From the NCBI GenBank assembly GCA_020633205.1, contig JACKEB010000020.1:284052-348051 (forward strand): a stretch of DNA of 64,000 bases. Reading direction: 5' to 3'. Shown in pieces: positions 34,580 to 43,853 of this stretch (the stretch's first letter is position 1; the number at the start of each line of letters is the position of its first letter). This DNA comes from Polyangiaceae bacterium. Lineage in GTDB: Bacteria; Myxococcota_A; Polyangia; Polyangiales; Polyangiaceae. The notes below the pieces were generated by a model. It was not told where the DNA came from, did no database searches, and worked only from the letters and a program-made list of their open reading frames with translations. The position numbers and the translations under genes were made by a program.

Positions 34580-36286
34580 ATGGAGGTCGTCAAAGCTCTC
34601 ACCTCACAGGCCATGGCTGTCTCAGATCGGCTGTGGCAGCCTGGTGACGTGGGGTACTTGCCGTCGTCCTTGGTGACCGCGATTTCGGGCAGCGCTGCAG
34701 CAGGGAAGAACCCGTGGCTACCTCTCGCGTTGCTGTGCCTGATTGCCCAGGCCGATCGGGTTCCGAGATGGCTGATGGATCCGCACCTGCATCGAGGGCT
34801 GCATGGCCTCGCTCCGCCGAGCGTCATGCTCACCCTGGGCATCGTGTTCCTAGTGCTCTCCTTGGCGGAGTCCTTCGGCGACAAGGTGTCGTGGATTGAA
34901 GCGTGGCTCACGCCCATCTCCACCACTTGGCGTCCCTTTGCGGCGATCGCGGTTGCTACGTTGGTTGGCGTTGGAACCATCCAGGGTAACCCGGGAGCAC
35001 TCGGTCAAGAAGCCGTTGGCGTCGGCCTTGGTTTCGGCTTTGACGCGATCCCCGAGGAACCAACCGCCTGGGAGCAAATGAGTCCATACGCCTGGCTCGT
35101 GCTGTGTATCCTCGCGGGCACCGTCTCCGGCCTGATTGCTACCGTGGGGAAAACAGGCACGCGGCTGCTCTTGACGCTGGTGCCGGTACCCGGGCTGCGC
35201 CTTGCACACTCGTTCCTGGACGACTTTTTCGCTTGGGGAGTGACCTTGGCTGGACTGGTGATGAACGACAGCCTGTTCATGGTCGTGCTCGGCGTGCTCT
35301 ATCTCAGCGTCGGTCTCGTGGTTGCCCCCATCTTGGGTAGGCTCAGCCTGATTCAGCTGAAGATCTTCGCTTCGCTGTGGCGCAAGCTGCGCGCCAAACA
35401 GGACGATCCTCCCCCCAAGCTACCCAGGTGGCTCAAGAAAGCGCTTCGCGACCGCGACCTGAGCCATGTGATTCCGGCATACGCCTATCGCACCTCGGAG
35501 ACGGGACTTTGCCGGAGTGGCTTTCTTCTGGTGGACGACCAGGGCGTGGTGTTCGCCGTGCGCAGCTGGTTCCGCCCAAAGCTGCTGGAAGTGAAGCCCA
35601 GCGAGCTCGAGCGGCTTGGCCTCGCGGAAACGCTCACGAGCCGAGCGGTGACCCTCGCGCGCAGCACAGCGAACGGGGGGGATGAGCTCTCTCTCTACTT
35701 GTTCCCTGGCAGCCCGCGCGCCACTACCGAGCGACTGCTGGCGGCAGCGAAGATCGCTGGCCTGGTGCGAGTTCGTCCCGGCAGCCAGTCTGGGCGCCTC
35801 GCCCACGAGCGCTCCCAAGCCGGGCGCTTCGTTCCCGCCAGCGAGGCGGGGAACCTGCGTACCCAAGCCGTGCTGAGCCTCGGCGCCGCGATCGGCGTGG
35901 GCGTCTTGTCAGGCGGCGTGTTCATCCCGATTGGGTTTGGCTACAGCGCGTCGCCCTTCAAGGGCCGCTTCGTGCTCGGCTGCCTCCTCTCGCTCTATCT
36001 CGCCGCCTCCGTGATGGGCACGTTTGGTTTCGCCTGGCCCATCGCCTTGCTGTACGCGGTGGTGCTCAACGCTATCGCGCTGCGGGACCTCAGCCGTCAC
36101 GCGCTGCGCGCGCACCTCGATGGCTTCGTGGATCGCTTCGCGTTCCTACCCAACGTACCCGGTATGATTTGGGTGACCGACGCGCCTGCTGCAGACCATT
36201 TCCGCGCGGGACAGGCGGATCCGGTGACTGATGGCTCCTGGCGCGTCGTCTGGCGGTTGTTGTCCGACGAACCCGCAACAGCTTGA
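34580..36286 (+). CDS. DUF4126-like multi-pass membrane protein
   Basis: 568 residues from ATG 34580; the longer frame adds 34 residues without family character. The N-terminal 200 residues match the DUF4126 pattern: small-residue start SGSAAAGKNPWLPLALLCLI, then FLVLSLAESFGDKVSWIEAW, then TTWRPFAAIAVATLVG. Helices continue to about 290. A cytoplasmic domain (about 300-450) lies between them and a final set of three or four helices. The function of DUF4126 is unknown. Its insertion between mlaD and mlaF, in opposite orientation, separates the transporter genes. Confidence 0.7.
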   Translation: MEVVKALTSQAMAVSDRLWQPGDVGYLPSSLVTAISGSAAAGKNPWLPLALLCLIAQADRVPRWLMDPHLHRGLHGLAPPSVMLTLGIVFLVLSLAESFGDKVSWIEAWLTPISTTWRPFAAIAVATLVGVGTIQGNPGALGQEAVGVGLGFGFDAIPEEPTAWEQMSPYAWLVLCILAGTVSGLIATVGKTGTRLLLTLVPVPGLRLAHSFLDDFFAWGVTLAGLVMNDSLFMVVLGVLYLSVGLVVAPILGRLSLIQLKIFASLWRKLRAKQDDPPPKLPRWLKKALRDRDLSHVIPAYAYRTSETGLCRSGFLLVDDQGVVFAVRSWFRPKLLEVKPSELERLGLAETLTSRAVTLARSTANGGDELSLYLFPGSPRATTERLLAAAKIAGLVRVRPGSQSGRLAHERSQAGRFVPASEAGNLRTQAVLSLGAAIGVGVLSGGVFIPIGFGYSASPFKGRFVLGCLLSLYLAASVMGTFGFAWPIALLYAVVLNAIALRDLSRHALRAHLDGFVDRFAFLPNVPGMIWVTDAPAADHFRAGQADPVTDGSWRVVWRLLSDEPATA

Positions 36287-36329
36287 GGTTCTGGGCTACG
36301 ACGGGCGACAGCCGCTCCCGATCGACGGC

Positions 36330-37118
36330 TCAACCACTTCGCAGCAGTGTCTCGACGTCTTCCTGAACTGGCGCCTTGCCGTGGATGAAGTCGGCCACGC
36401 GAGGGTCGTCGATCTGCTTGAAAGCCTCCGCCTCCCCACATGCAATGATGCGCCCACTGTGCACCATCGCGAGGCGATCACTGATGTAGAAAGCGCTTCC
36501 CATGTCATGAGTGACGACGATGCTCGTGATCTTGAGCTTCTCCTGAAGCCCCACGATCATGTGGTTCACCCGCGCGGTGTTGATCGGATCGAGACCCGTC
36601 GTCGGCTCATCGTAGAGGACGACCTCTGGCTGCACCGCGATGGCCCGCGCCAGTCCGACGCGCTTGCGCATGCCACCGGAGAGATCCGCAGGCCGCATCT
36701 CCTCGACTCCAGGCAAGCCAACCAGACCCAGCGCCCACGCGACGCGATCCTCCATCTCCGACCGCGACATTTTCTCACGGAAATGTTCCTCGAGGCCGTA
36801 GGCGACGTTCTCGAACACGCTGAGTGAGTCGAACAGCGCCCCGCTCTGGAACAGCATCGCAATCCGCTGCCTCACCTGAGACAGCTCGCGCTCGCCCATC
36901 GCGGTGATCTCTTGCCCATCGAACACGATGCTGCCGGAGTCGGCGGTCAGCAAACCAATCAGCATCTTGAGCATCACGCTCTTGCCGACGCCCGAGCCGC
37001 CGAGGATCGTGAAGGCTTCGCCGCGGCGAATGCTCAGGTCGAGCCCCGAGTAGATCACCTTGGGTCCAAAGCGCTTCTTCACGTTGGTGAAGCGAATCAA
37101 CGTCTCGACCTGGTCCAC
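36330..37118 (-). CDS. mlaF: Mla-type phospholipid ABC transporter ATP-binding protein
   Basis: About 262 residues from GTG 37118, chosen because IRFTNVKKRFGPKVIYSGLD is the usual MlaF start; longer starts give no family sequence. Walker A is GGSGVGKS, the Q loop lies in MLFQSGALFDSLSV, the signature is LSGGMRKRVGLARAI, and Walker B is VVLYDEPTTGLDP followed by VTHDM. The GALFDSL block is typical of MlaF/Ttg2A rather than other importers. With MlaE it powers retrograde or anterograde phospholipid movement at the inner membrane. It is convergent with the DUF4126 gene. Confidence 0.93.
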   Translation of the reverse strand: MDQVETLIRFTNVKKRFGPKVIYSGLDLSIRRGEAFTILGGSGVGKSVMLKMLIGLLTADSGSIVFDGQEITAMGERELSQVRQRIAMLFQSGALFDSLSVFENVAYGLEEHFREKMSRSEMEDRVAWALGLVGLPGVEEMRPADLSGGMRKRVGLARAIAVQPEVVLYDEPTTGLDPINTARVNHMIVGLQEKLKITSIVVTHDMGSAFYISDRLAMVHSGRIIACGEAEAFKQIDDPRVADFIHGKAPVQEDVETLLRSG

Positions 37119-37409
37119 GTGGCTCGATGTACGCGCATTCCCCTGGCGGCGGCAACCGGCTCCCCTCGTCCATCCCCACAAACCTGCGCAACCTGCGTGA
37201 TCGCCCCACTCGGCCATCGGTAAGCACGGACGCGTTTCCGCTGACAGCGAAACCCGCCGACGTGCTTACGCCGCAAGGACACTGCGCGGCCCGCCGCCCG
37301 ACACTCGTCGGAAACCAGCACCCGCCCACACTGGGGGCGACGTTCTGCAGCTCTCGTCCCTCCCTTGGACAGCTCTTCTCGAGCTGTCGAGCTGCAACGG
37401 GAACCCCAC

Positions 37410-38198
37410 ATGCCAACTCACCCCAACGAGCGCAGCCCACGCAAGAGCCAAGACGCCGAGGTCGCGAGCTTCGCCAACACGATGCCACGCGAGTATCGCC
37501 AGCGACATCATCCCAACGCCATCTGGCACCACTCGAAGATCTCCACAGAGCGCACCAGCGCAGTCAACGTCGGCACTTTCTCTCCAGGCGGGCTCACCAC
37601 CGGCTTTCCGTTGTGCGTGGTCGCGGATGATCGGCCTGGTCTGCTCGCGCGAGTGTGCATCGGCCTCGAAGCGTTGAACTTGGATGTACGCGACGCCGAG
37701 GCCTACCTGCGCAGGCGCCTGGACGGTCGCGTGGAGGCCGTTGACCTCGTATGGGTGCGCGCGATGGGCGCTCGCGCGACCGCTCCCTGGAACGTCACGG
37801 AGTCGCTCGCCGAGATCAAGAGCGTGCTCAACGTGGTCGTAGAGCGCCACCTGGAGGCAGGCGCCCTGCTCGAGCGGGTGACGCGAGCGCCGACCAACGT
37901 CGGTCACACCCGCATCTCCTGGGTGATGGCTGAAGGTCTGTTGATGGGAGTCGACGTCGAGACTCAGGATCGCCCCGGCCTACTCTTGGCCCTCGCAGCG
38001 GCATTGGCTCACGAGCGGCTCAACATCGTGCGCTCCGTAGTCAAAACCATGGGGAAACGCGCCGTCGACCGCTTCTACTTCTGCGAACAGGACGGCACCG
38101 CCGTCGGCGGCGAGCGCCAGAGCCAGATCCGCGCGCGCTTGCTCGAAGTCATCGGGCGCCCAAACGTCGAGCTGGGCCACGAGGTTCGCACGGCGTGA
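37410..38198 (+). CDS. Double-ACT-domain protein resembling the C-terminus of GlnD
   Basis: 262 residues from ATG 37410. The segment FANTMPREYRQRHHPNAIWH resembles the linker between the HD and ACT domains of the PII uridylyl-transferase GlnD. Two ACT domains follow (about 75-155, VVADDRPGLLARVCIGLEAL; about 185-262, VETQDRPGLLLALAAALAHE). The nucleotidyltransferase and HD domains are absent. The DRPGLL motif in each ACT is the amino-acid-binding turn. It may be a glutamine or amino-acid sensor acting in trans. It diverges from mlaF across about 290 nt and is convergent with recJ. Confidence 0.8.
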   Translation: MPTHPNERSPRKSQDAEVASFANTMPREYRQRHHPNAIWHHSKISTERTSAVNVGTFSPGGLTTGFPLCVVADDRPGLLARVCIGLEALNLDVRDAEAYLRRRLDGRVEAVDLVWVRAMGARATAPWNVTESLAEIKSVLNVVVERHLEAGALLERVTRAPTNVGHTRISWVMAEGLLMGVDVETQDRPGLLLALAAALAHERLNIVRSVVKTMGKRAVDRFYFCEQDGTAVGGERQSQIRARLLEVIGRPNVELGHEVRTA

Positions 38199-38260
38199 GC
38201 CACCGCTCCCGCGCGGAGGGCGCAAAAGGTCCTCAGTAGTCAGGCGAGTCGACCTGCGCC

Positions 38261-40021
38261 CTAGCCCCAGACCTGGTCGAGGCGCAGCTCGACGGCCTCC
38301 CCGCCACGGTAGGTGTCACGCTTGAGTCTCCCCACGGCAACCACTTGCTCTGCAAGCTGCGTCGCCTGGTTCCCCTGCTCCACCCCGAAAGCTCCAATGC
38401 GGCGCCCGCTCGGCAGCTGAAGCTCCAGCTTTAGATGGCCACCAGTCACTTCGCGTGCGCTGACCAGCTTGGCTTCGACACGCAGCTTCGGCGCGGGGTT
38501 CGCTTCCCCACAAGGCTCGAGACGCTCGAAGTCTCGGACCACCTGAAACGGGTCGTCGCTCGGGTCGAGACGCACCACCTGCGCTGGGTCCTGCCGGACC
38601 TCGCCGCGGGGCGCTGCGTTGCCCTCCGCGCACGCCGCGAGAAAATCCTCCCGGAATTGCTCCAGGTTCGCTCGCTGCAGCGTAACGCCCGCCGCGGCTT
38701 GGTGCCCACCGAAGCGGTCGAGACGAGTGCTTGCCTTGGACAGCGCGTCGTACAGGCGCGAGCCCGTAGGTCCGCGAACGGAGCCGCGCCCGAGTTCACC
38801 TTCGAAGCCCACCACGATCACAGGCACGTTGTAGCGATCCGTCAGGCGCCCCGCGACGATCCCGACGATGCCGTGGTTCCAGCTCTCTTCACCGACGACG
38901 ATCGCCGGCTCCTTGTCCCAACCAGCTTCCTCGATGAGCTCGATGCTAGCTCGCTCCATCTCCCGCTGGAGCTCCTTGCGCTGGTCGGTGATCTGCTCGA
39001 CCCGGGCGGCGAGGGAGCGCGCGGTGTCCAAGTTCTTCGCGAGGAGCAAGTCGAACGCCGGATCCGGCGCGCCGAGTCGCCCGGGCGCGTTGATGCGCGG
39101 GGCGACGCGAAAGGCGACGTCTTCACCGCTGATGGGCGCGTTCAGGTCGATCTTGGCGTACTCCAGCAGGGCTTTGACCCCGGGCCTTTCCGCGCGGCGA
39201 AGCATGTCGAGGCCAGCGCGGACCAACGGGCGGTTGTCCCCGTCCAGGGGCGCGACGTCGGCGATCGTGCCGATGGCCACCAAGTCGAGATAGCGTCGCA
39301 AATCGAGCTTCGGATCCAGCTCGGTGCGAAGCGCTGCGCCAATCGACAGCGCGAGGCCGCACGAAGCGAGCCCCTTGTAAGGGAAGCCGCACTCCGGACG
39401 ATGCGGGTTGATGAAGGCCTTCGCCGGCAACGGCGCGTCAGGCACCAGGTGGTGATCGATGACCAAGACGTCGACTCCGGCGTCGCTCACCACCTGCAGG
39501 CTCGCGTGATCCGAGGAGCCGCAGTCGCAGGTCACGAGCACGCTGGGCTTCGAAGCCAGGATGCGCTGCACGGCGGGCAGCGAGACGCCGTAGCCACCGT
39601 CGAAGCGGCTAGCGAGGTGGGGCACCACGTGTCCACCGAGGCTCCGCAGTATATCCGTGAGGATCGCTGCGGAGGTGATACCGTCACAGTCGTAGTCGCC
39701 ATAGACCACGATCCGCTCGCGCTGCCGCACGGCGCGCACGAGTCGCTCAGCGAGCGCGCCCCGATCCGCCATTTGATCGGGGATGGTCAAGTCCGCGAGC
39801 TTCGGCGCGAGAAAGCGTCGCACGCGCTCGGCATCCAAGATCTCGCGCCTCACGAAGACATCCGCGAGCGTACGACTGATTCCGAGCGCTCCTGCGAGCG
39901 TCTGGATTTGCTCGTGCGCACCGCTGCGTGGCTCGAGACAGCGCTCCGAGGCCAGGGCCAGGGCGCTGAGCTCGGAGGCTTGCATCACCATCCCCCGCTT
40001 TTCGACTGCGAAGTGCTGCAT
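38261..40021 (-). CDS. recJ: Single-stranded-DNA-specific exonuclease RecJ
   Basis: 586 residues from ATG 40021; ATG 39991 or 39985 are possible, because no start has a good ribosome binding site. DHH-phosphoesterase motifs: DYDCDG (109-114), DCGSSDH (166-172), VIDHH (188-191). DHHA1 (about 360-460) ends FGGHQAAAGVTL, and a C-terminal OB-fold follows (FERLEPCGEANPAP). RecJ degrades 5' ssDNA ends in RecF-pathway recombination, mismatch and base-excision repair, using Mn/Mg. The length fits the family. Convergent with the ACT gene. Confidence 0.96.
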   Translation of the reverse strand: MQHFAVEKRGMVMQASELSALALASERCLEPRSGAHEQIQTLAGALGISRTLADVFVRREILDAERVRRFLAPKLADLTIPDQMADRGALAERLVRAVRQRERIVVYGDYDCDGITSAAILTDILRSLGGHVVPHLASRFDGGYGVSLPAVQRILASKPSVLVTCDCGSSDHASLQVVSDAGVDVLVIDHHLVPDAPLPAKAFINPHRPECGFPYKGLASCGLALSIGAALRTELDPKLDLRRYLDLVAIGTIADVAPLDGDNRPLVRAGLDMLRRAERPGVKALLEYAKIDLNAPISGEDVAFRVAPRINAPGRLGAPDPAFDLLLAKNLDTARSLAARVEQITDQRKELQREMERASIELIEEAGWDKEPAIVVGEESWNHGIVGIVAGRLTDRYNVPVIVVGFEGELGRGSVRGPTGSRLYDALSKASTRLDRFGGHQAAAGVTLQRANLEQFREDFLAACAEGNAAPRGEVRQDPAQVVRLDPSDDPFQVVRDFERLEPCGEANPAPKLRVEAKLVSAREVTGGHLKLELQLPSGRRIGAFGVEQGNQATQLAEQVVAVGRLKRDTYRGGEAVELRLDQVWG

Positions 40022-40350
40022 GTCAACGCACCTTCGGCCGCGGTTTGACTGAGTTTCGCGGGATGTTCACGTACCTCGGGGCAACGTGTGCACTTGTTAT
40101 TCACAAGCTCCCCGCAAGCTGGGGAAGAGCTGTGCACGCGTATGTTGGCTGCTCGGGAGCACGAGAAGGCCAAACGCCGCTCCTCTCCCCCAAGAAAAGC
40201 TGCACGCCTGGCCCGGGCGACTTCATGCCAGCACCATGAGTGAGAGAGCGTCACCATCTGGCGGGGGCGCACAAAGCAGAAGAGGCCCAGCACTTCGTGC
40301 CGAGCCTCCTATTTTTGGTTCCGCGCGGTTTCATGCGCGGAGCGACCGAG
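40022..40350. other. Intergenic region between recJ and secF
   Basis: 329 nt. It holds the recJ promoter, one DnaA-box-like nonamer (TTATTCACA, 40097-40105) and an isolated GTGCAC pair flanking a CCCCGC/GGGG hairpin. It also holds the secF terminator hairpin given separately and a short palindrome CCGCGC-N8-GCGCGG at 40321-40340. Confidence 0.5.
40282..40308 (-). terminator. Terminator hairpin after secF
   Basis: A hairpin with outer stem GAGGC/GCCTC and inner stem GCAC/GTGC, 42 nt beyond the secF stop. On the minus strand it is followed by TTCTGCTTT, and on the plus side by TATTTTT, so it could stop transcription both ways. Confidence 0.6.
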
Positions 40351-41574
40351 TCAGATGACCGCTTCGCCTTGCTTGCGAATCGGCTTGCTCGGCTTCTTCT
40401 TCACGACCTTGCTGAACAGCTTGCGGTCCAGGTACTCCGTGAGGGGTAGCGCGACGTAGATCGAGGAGTAGGTACCCAGGATCAAGCCGACGATCAGCGT
40501 GAAGGAGAAGTCCTTCAAGGTGCCCGTGCCGCGCACGAAGAAGAACATCAAGCTGAAGATGGTGGTGCAGCTGGTCAGCACCGTGCGGCTCAGCATTTCG
40601 CTGAGGCTCACGTTGATGATCTTCATGAAGCTCGCGCCGCGCATACGGCCCAAGTTTTCACGCACGCGGTCGTAGACGATAACCGTGTCGTTGACCGAGT
40701 AGCTGACGATGGTGAGCACCGCGGCGACGGTGGAAAGACTCAGCTCCTTCTGCACCAGCACCAGCACGCCCACGCTGAGCACCGCGTCGTGAATCAACGC
40801 GATGACGGCGCCCGGAGCAAAGCGGAGGTCGAAGCGGAAGGCGATGTACGCCGTGATGAACACCAGCGCGATCAAGATGCTCTTGAGCGCGGCATCCCGC
40901 AGCTGCGCACCTGCCTTGGGACCAATCCACTCAACACGCAGGGGCTCCGCCGGAACCACGTCGGCGCCGAGCTTGGTGCGCAGTACATCCATCAGCTGGT
41001 CACCCTTGCTCTTCAGCTGGATCTCCACGCGGTGCTCGCGGGAGTTCTGGATGGTGACGGCGTTCTCGCCGTCGCGCACCGCAACGCCGCTCACGCTGCT
41101 CATCTGCTGGCGGATGCGCGCGAGGTCCGGCGCTTCGCGATAACGCACGCTGACCTTGTCGCCGCCGGGGCTGAACTTCACCTCGCTCGCGGTGCGGTCC
41201 TTGGGACAGCGGTCCTCAGGTAGGCCTTCACCGAAGCACACCGCCGTCTCGACCTCGCGCTGCTTGGCCTCGTCAATCGACGACACCTCCTGCACGCGGA
41301 TCATGAAGCGGTTCTTGGCGCTGCCCTCTTCGACGCGCACGATGTCTGGGCTCGAGAAGCCACCACTCTTGATGATGTCGCGCAGCTGCGGAACCTGAAC
41401 CGGCTGGTTGAAGGCGACCTCGACTTCGGTACCACCCTTGAAGTCGGTGCCGAGCTTCGGCCCGGGGTAGAAGATGCTCCCGAACGCGAGCAGCACCAAC
41501 AGGAAGCTCATCGGACCGAAGATCCGACGCATGCGCATGAAGTCGTAGACTTTGCCGACGGGGAATAGCTGCAT
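40351..41574 (-). CDS. secF: Protein translocase subunit SecF
   Basis: 407 residues from ATG 41574, only 3 nt after the secD stop. Signature: YPGPKLGTDFKGGTEVEVAF in the first loop, and later AYIAFRFDLRFAPGAVIALI, YSVNDTVIVYDRVREN and SRTVLTSCTTIF. Six membrane helices with a periplasmic P1 head after helix 1. That P1 loop is longer than in E. coli SecF (about 320 residues total there) and includes a Cys pair (CFGEGLPEDRCPKD). SecDF uses the proton gradient to pull exported proteins through SecYEG. Confidence 0.97.
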   Translation of the reverse strand: MQLFPVGKVYDFMRMRRIFGPMSFLLVLLAFGSIFYPGPKLGTDFKGGTEVEVAFNQPVQVPQLRDIIKSGGFSSPDIVRVEEGSAKNRFMIRVQEVSSIDEAKQREVETAVCFGEGLPEDRCPKDRTASEVKFSPGGDKVSVRYREAPDLARIRQQMSSVSGVAVRDGENAVTIQNSREHRVEIQLKSKGDQLMDVLRTKLGADVVPAEPLRVEWIGPKAGAQLRDAALKSILIALVFITAYIAFRFDLRFAPGAVIALIHDAVLSVGVLVLVQKELSLSTVAAVLTIVSYSVNDTVIVYDRVRENLGRMRGASFMKIINVSLSEMLSRTVLTSCTTIFSLMFFFVRGTGTLKDFSFTLIVGLILGTYSSIYVALPLTEYLDRKLFSKVVKKKPSKPIRKQGEAVI

Positions 41575-41577
41575 CGC

Positions 41578-43692
41578 TCAGCCCATATCCAGTTGAGCAT
41601 CACGGTTGCGGCCGTGTACCCAGAAGTCGAAGAAAACGCGGGACACCACCACACCCGTGAAGATGTTGGCCATGGTGCCGACGATCAGCGTGACGGCGAA
41701 GCCCTTGATGGGACCCGTTCCGTATTGCGCCAGGATGACACCACCGATGAGTGTCGTGATGTGACCGTCGATGATGGCGCTGAGCGCTTTGCCGAAGCCG
41801 AGGTCGACTGCAGCTCGCGGACTCTTCCCGTCTCGAAGTTCCTCGCGGATACGTTCGTTGATGAGAACGTTCGAGTCGACGCTCATACCGATGGTCAATG
41901 CGAGACCCGCGATGCCAGGTAGCGTCATCGACGCACCAAAGGTCGCGAGAATCGCCAGCTGCAGCATCAGGTTCAGGCCAACCGCCAGGTTCGCCACCAA
42001 GCCTGCGCGGCGGTAGTAGAGCAGCATGAACACGATGACCAACGAAGCGCCGCCCATCGCGCCTTGAAGGGCGAGGCGAATCGAGTCGTGGCCGAGTGAG
42101 GGACCGATGCGCTGCTCGTTGGACAGCGAGATCGGCGCCGGGAGCGCGCCGGAGCGCAGCACCAACTCGAGGTTTCGCGAACGCTCGAGCTGAACCTGCG
42201 GATCGCCGGAGCCCATGGTGATGGTCGCGTGACCACCGGGGATGCGCGTCTGAATGACCGGCGCGCTCTCCACCTTGCCGTCGAGGATGATGCTGAAGCG
42301 CCGCTTGATGTTGTCGCCGGTGATCTTCTCGAAGATGTTGCCGCCGCGGTCGGTGAAGGTGAGCGCCACGTGCCAGCCACCCATCGACTGCTGGCTCTGG
42401 TCGGGCTGAGCCGCCGCGTCACGAATCAGGTCACCGGTGATGTCAGCACGCGCCTTGAGCACGAACGTGCGCCAGCCGGTATCGGTCTCCTTGAGCGTAT
42501 CCGGGTCGGTCTTGGTCAGCTTCTCGAAGCCGATCTCCCGGCCGGGGGGCACGTTCAGCGTGTCTACCCAGGCGCGGAAGCGCTGCAGCGACTGGTCCGA
42601 CGTTTCGTCCTTCTCGTTGCGGATGACGGCGAAGCGGAAGGTCTTCTGGATCAACTCCCCCTCTTCGTCTTGTCCGACGCTGACGCCCTCGGACTCGAAG
42701 CTCACACCCTTGGGGATGTTGCCGGTCGCGCCCTTGGCCAGGTCCTTCTCCAGGTCGGCAAAGAACGTGCTCTCGTCGTCGTTCAGCTTGAACTCGAGGC
42801 GCGCCGTCTGGCTGATGATGTCGCGGATCTGCTGGAAGCTCTTCTCGTCCTCACCGGGGACCTCGACGATGACGTCCTCGTCACGGGTCGAGACCGCCGC
42901 CTCACGCAGACCGAGCTCGTCAACGCGACGCAGGATGATTTCCTTCGCCTGAGCCACCGCGCGCTGACGGATCTCCGACTCAGCGGACTCACGGATGAAG
43001 TAGCGGACCTTGCCGCTGCCCTGTTCATGGGCGAAGTCCAGTTCCCCACGGAACTTGTCCTGAAAGCGCTTGTCGAACTTCGTTTCGTCCTTCGGGTCCT
43101 TGAACTCGATGTCGATGGCGTTCGTCTTGTCTTTCGGGGAGATCAGCGTGACCTTCTCGCGGAGCTTCTTGTAGGCCTCTTCCGTCGGGCGATCGTCGCC
43201 GCTGTGAAACTCGAAGGCACGTGCGAGCTCTGCCTGCATGTCCTCGTAGTAGGCGTCACGCTTGTCCTTGATCGCCTCGCTCACGTCGACCGTGTAGACG
43301 AGCCGCAAACCGCCGCGCAGGTCGAGACCAGCAACCAGCTTGAAGTCGATGTTGTCCTTCAAGTACTGCGGGCAGTGGACCTTGCCCTCGCTCATGCTCT
43401 CGACGCTGGGCAACAGCGTCAGCACCGCAAGCATCGCGACGCCGGACACCAAGCCAAAGCGCGCGCGCCAGCTGAACGTCACGAACTCGAAGCCAACGAA
43501 GAAGCACCAGATGGCCACCCACGCGAGCAGCACCATCGGCCAGAACGCATTGTAGTGGGCCGCCACTGCTGCGGCTCCTGCGGCGACCGCCCCAGACCAC
43601 TGCGAGACCCGGTGCGCGCGCCGCACATAGCCGAGCGCTATGAGCACCGCGGCGAACCCGCCTAACACGTATTGCAAGACCTCGTTGACCAC
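41578..43692 (-). CDS. secD: Protein translocase subunit SecD (N-terminally extended)
   Basis: About 704 residues from GTG 43692, with AAGG 7 nt upstream; ATG 43752 would add 20 residues. SecD markers are LVAGLDLRGGLRLVYTV, then PGEDEKSFQQIRDIISQTAR, then RIPGGHATITMGSGDP and ALTIGMSVDSNVLINERIRE. Membrane segments in the last 200 residues match SecD. Ahead of the canonical first helix (about 77-94) lie three extra predicted helices (about 4-22, 31-45, 50-70) and an added cytoplasmic loop. Cotranscribed with yajC and secF. Confidence 0.96.
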   Translation of the reverse strand: MVNEVLQYVLGGFAAVLIALGYVRRAHRVSQWSGAVAAGAAAVAAHYNAFWPMVLLAWVAIWCFFVGFEFVTFSWRARFGLVSGVAMLAVLTLLPSVESMSEGKVHCPQYLKDNIDFKLVAGLDLRGGLRLVYTVDVSEAIKDKRDAYYEDMQAELARAFEFHSGDDRPTEEAYKKLREKVTLISPKDKTNAIDIEFKDPKDETKFDKRFQDKFRGELDFAHEQGSGKVRYFIRESAESEIRQRAVAQAKEIILRRVDELGLREAAVSTRDEDVIVEVPGEDEKSFQQIRDIISQTARLEFKLNDDESTFFADLEKDLAKGATGNIPKGVSFESEGVSVGQDEEGELIQKTFRFAVIRNEKDETSDQSLQRFRAWVDTLNVPPGREIGFEKLTKTDPDTLKETDTGWRTFVLKARADITGDLIRDAAAQPDQSQQSMGGWHVALTFTDRGGNIFEKITGDNIKRRFSIILDGKVESAPVIQTRIPGGHATITMGSGDPQVQLERSRNLELVLRSGALPAPISLSNEQRIGPSLGHDSIRLALQGAMGGASLVIVFMLLYYRRAGLVANLAVGLNLMLQLAILATFGASMTLPGIAGLALTIGMSVDSNVLINERIREELRDGKSPRAAVDLGFGKALSAIIDGHITTLIGGVILAQYGTGPIKGFAVTLIVGTMANIFTGVVVSRVFFDFWVHGRNRDAQLDMG

Positions 43693-43853
43693 TAGGGCAC
43701 CTTCATCACCTTCACTGGCGAGCGCTCGTCTGCCGCTGCCATCAAGCCCCACGTCGGGACCAAAGAACCAGTCGCTCTCAATGGCGACCTAAACCGTCAC
43801 GCGCCGCGCGGGCGCCGAGTAATCCTTCGCACGCTTCCGCGGAGAAATGCGCT

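Noticed and set aside
38435..40048. Long plus-strand open frame of 537 codons
   Set aside because: It lies antisense to recJ, whose motifs are unambiguous. High GC gives long mirror frames; this one has no family pattern.
40097..40105. DnaA-box-like TTATTCACA
   Set aside because: A single copy with no AT-rich region or dnaA/dnaN nearby, so not taken as an origin.
42229..43665. Plus-strand open frame of 478 codons
   Set aside because: Antisense shadow of secD in a mirror frame; no ribosome binding site or recognisable domain.
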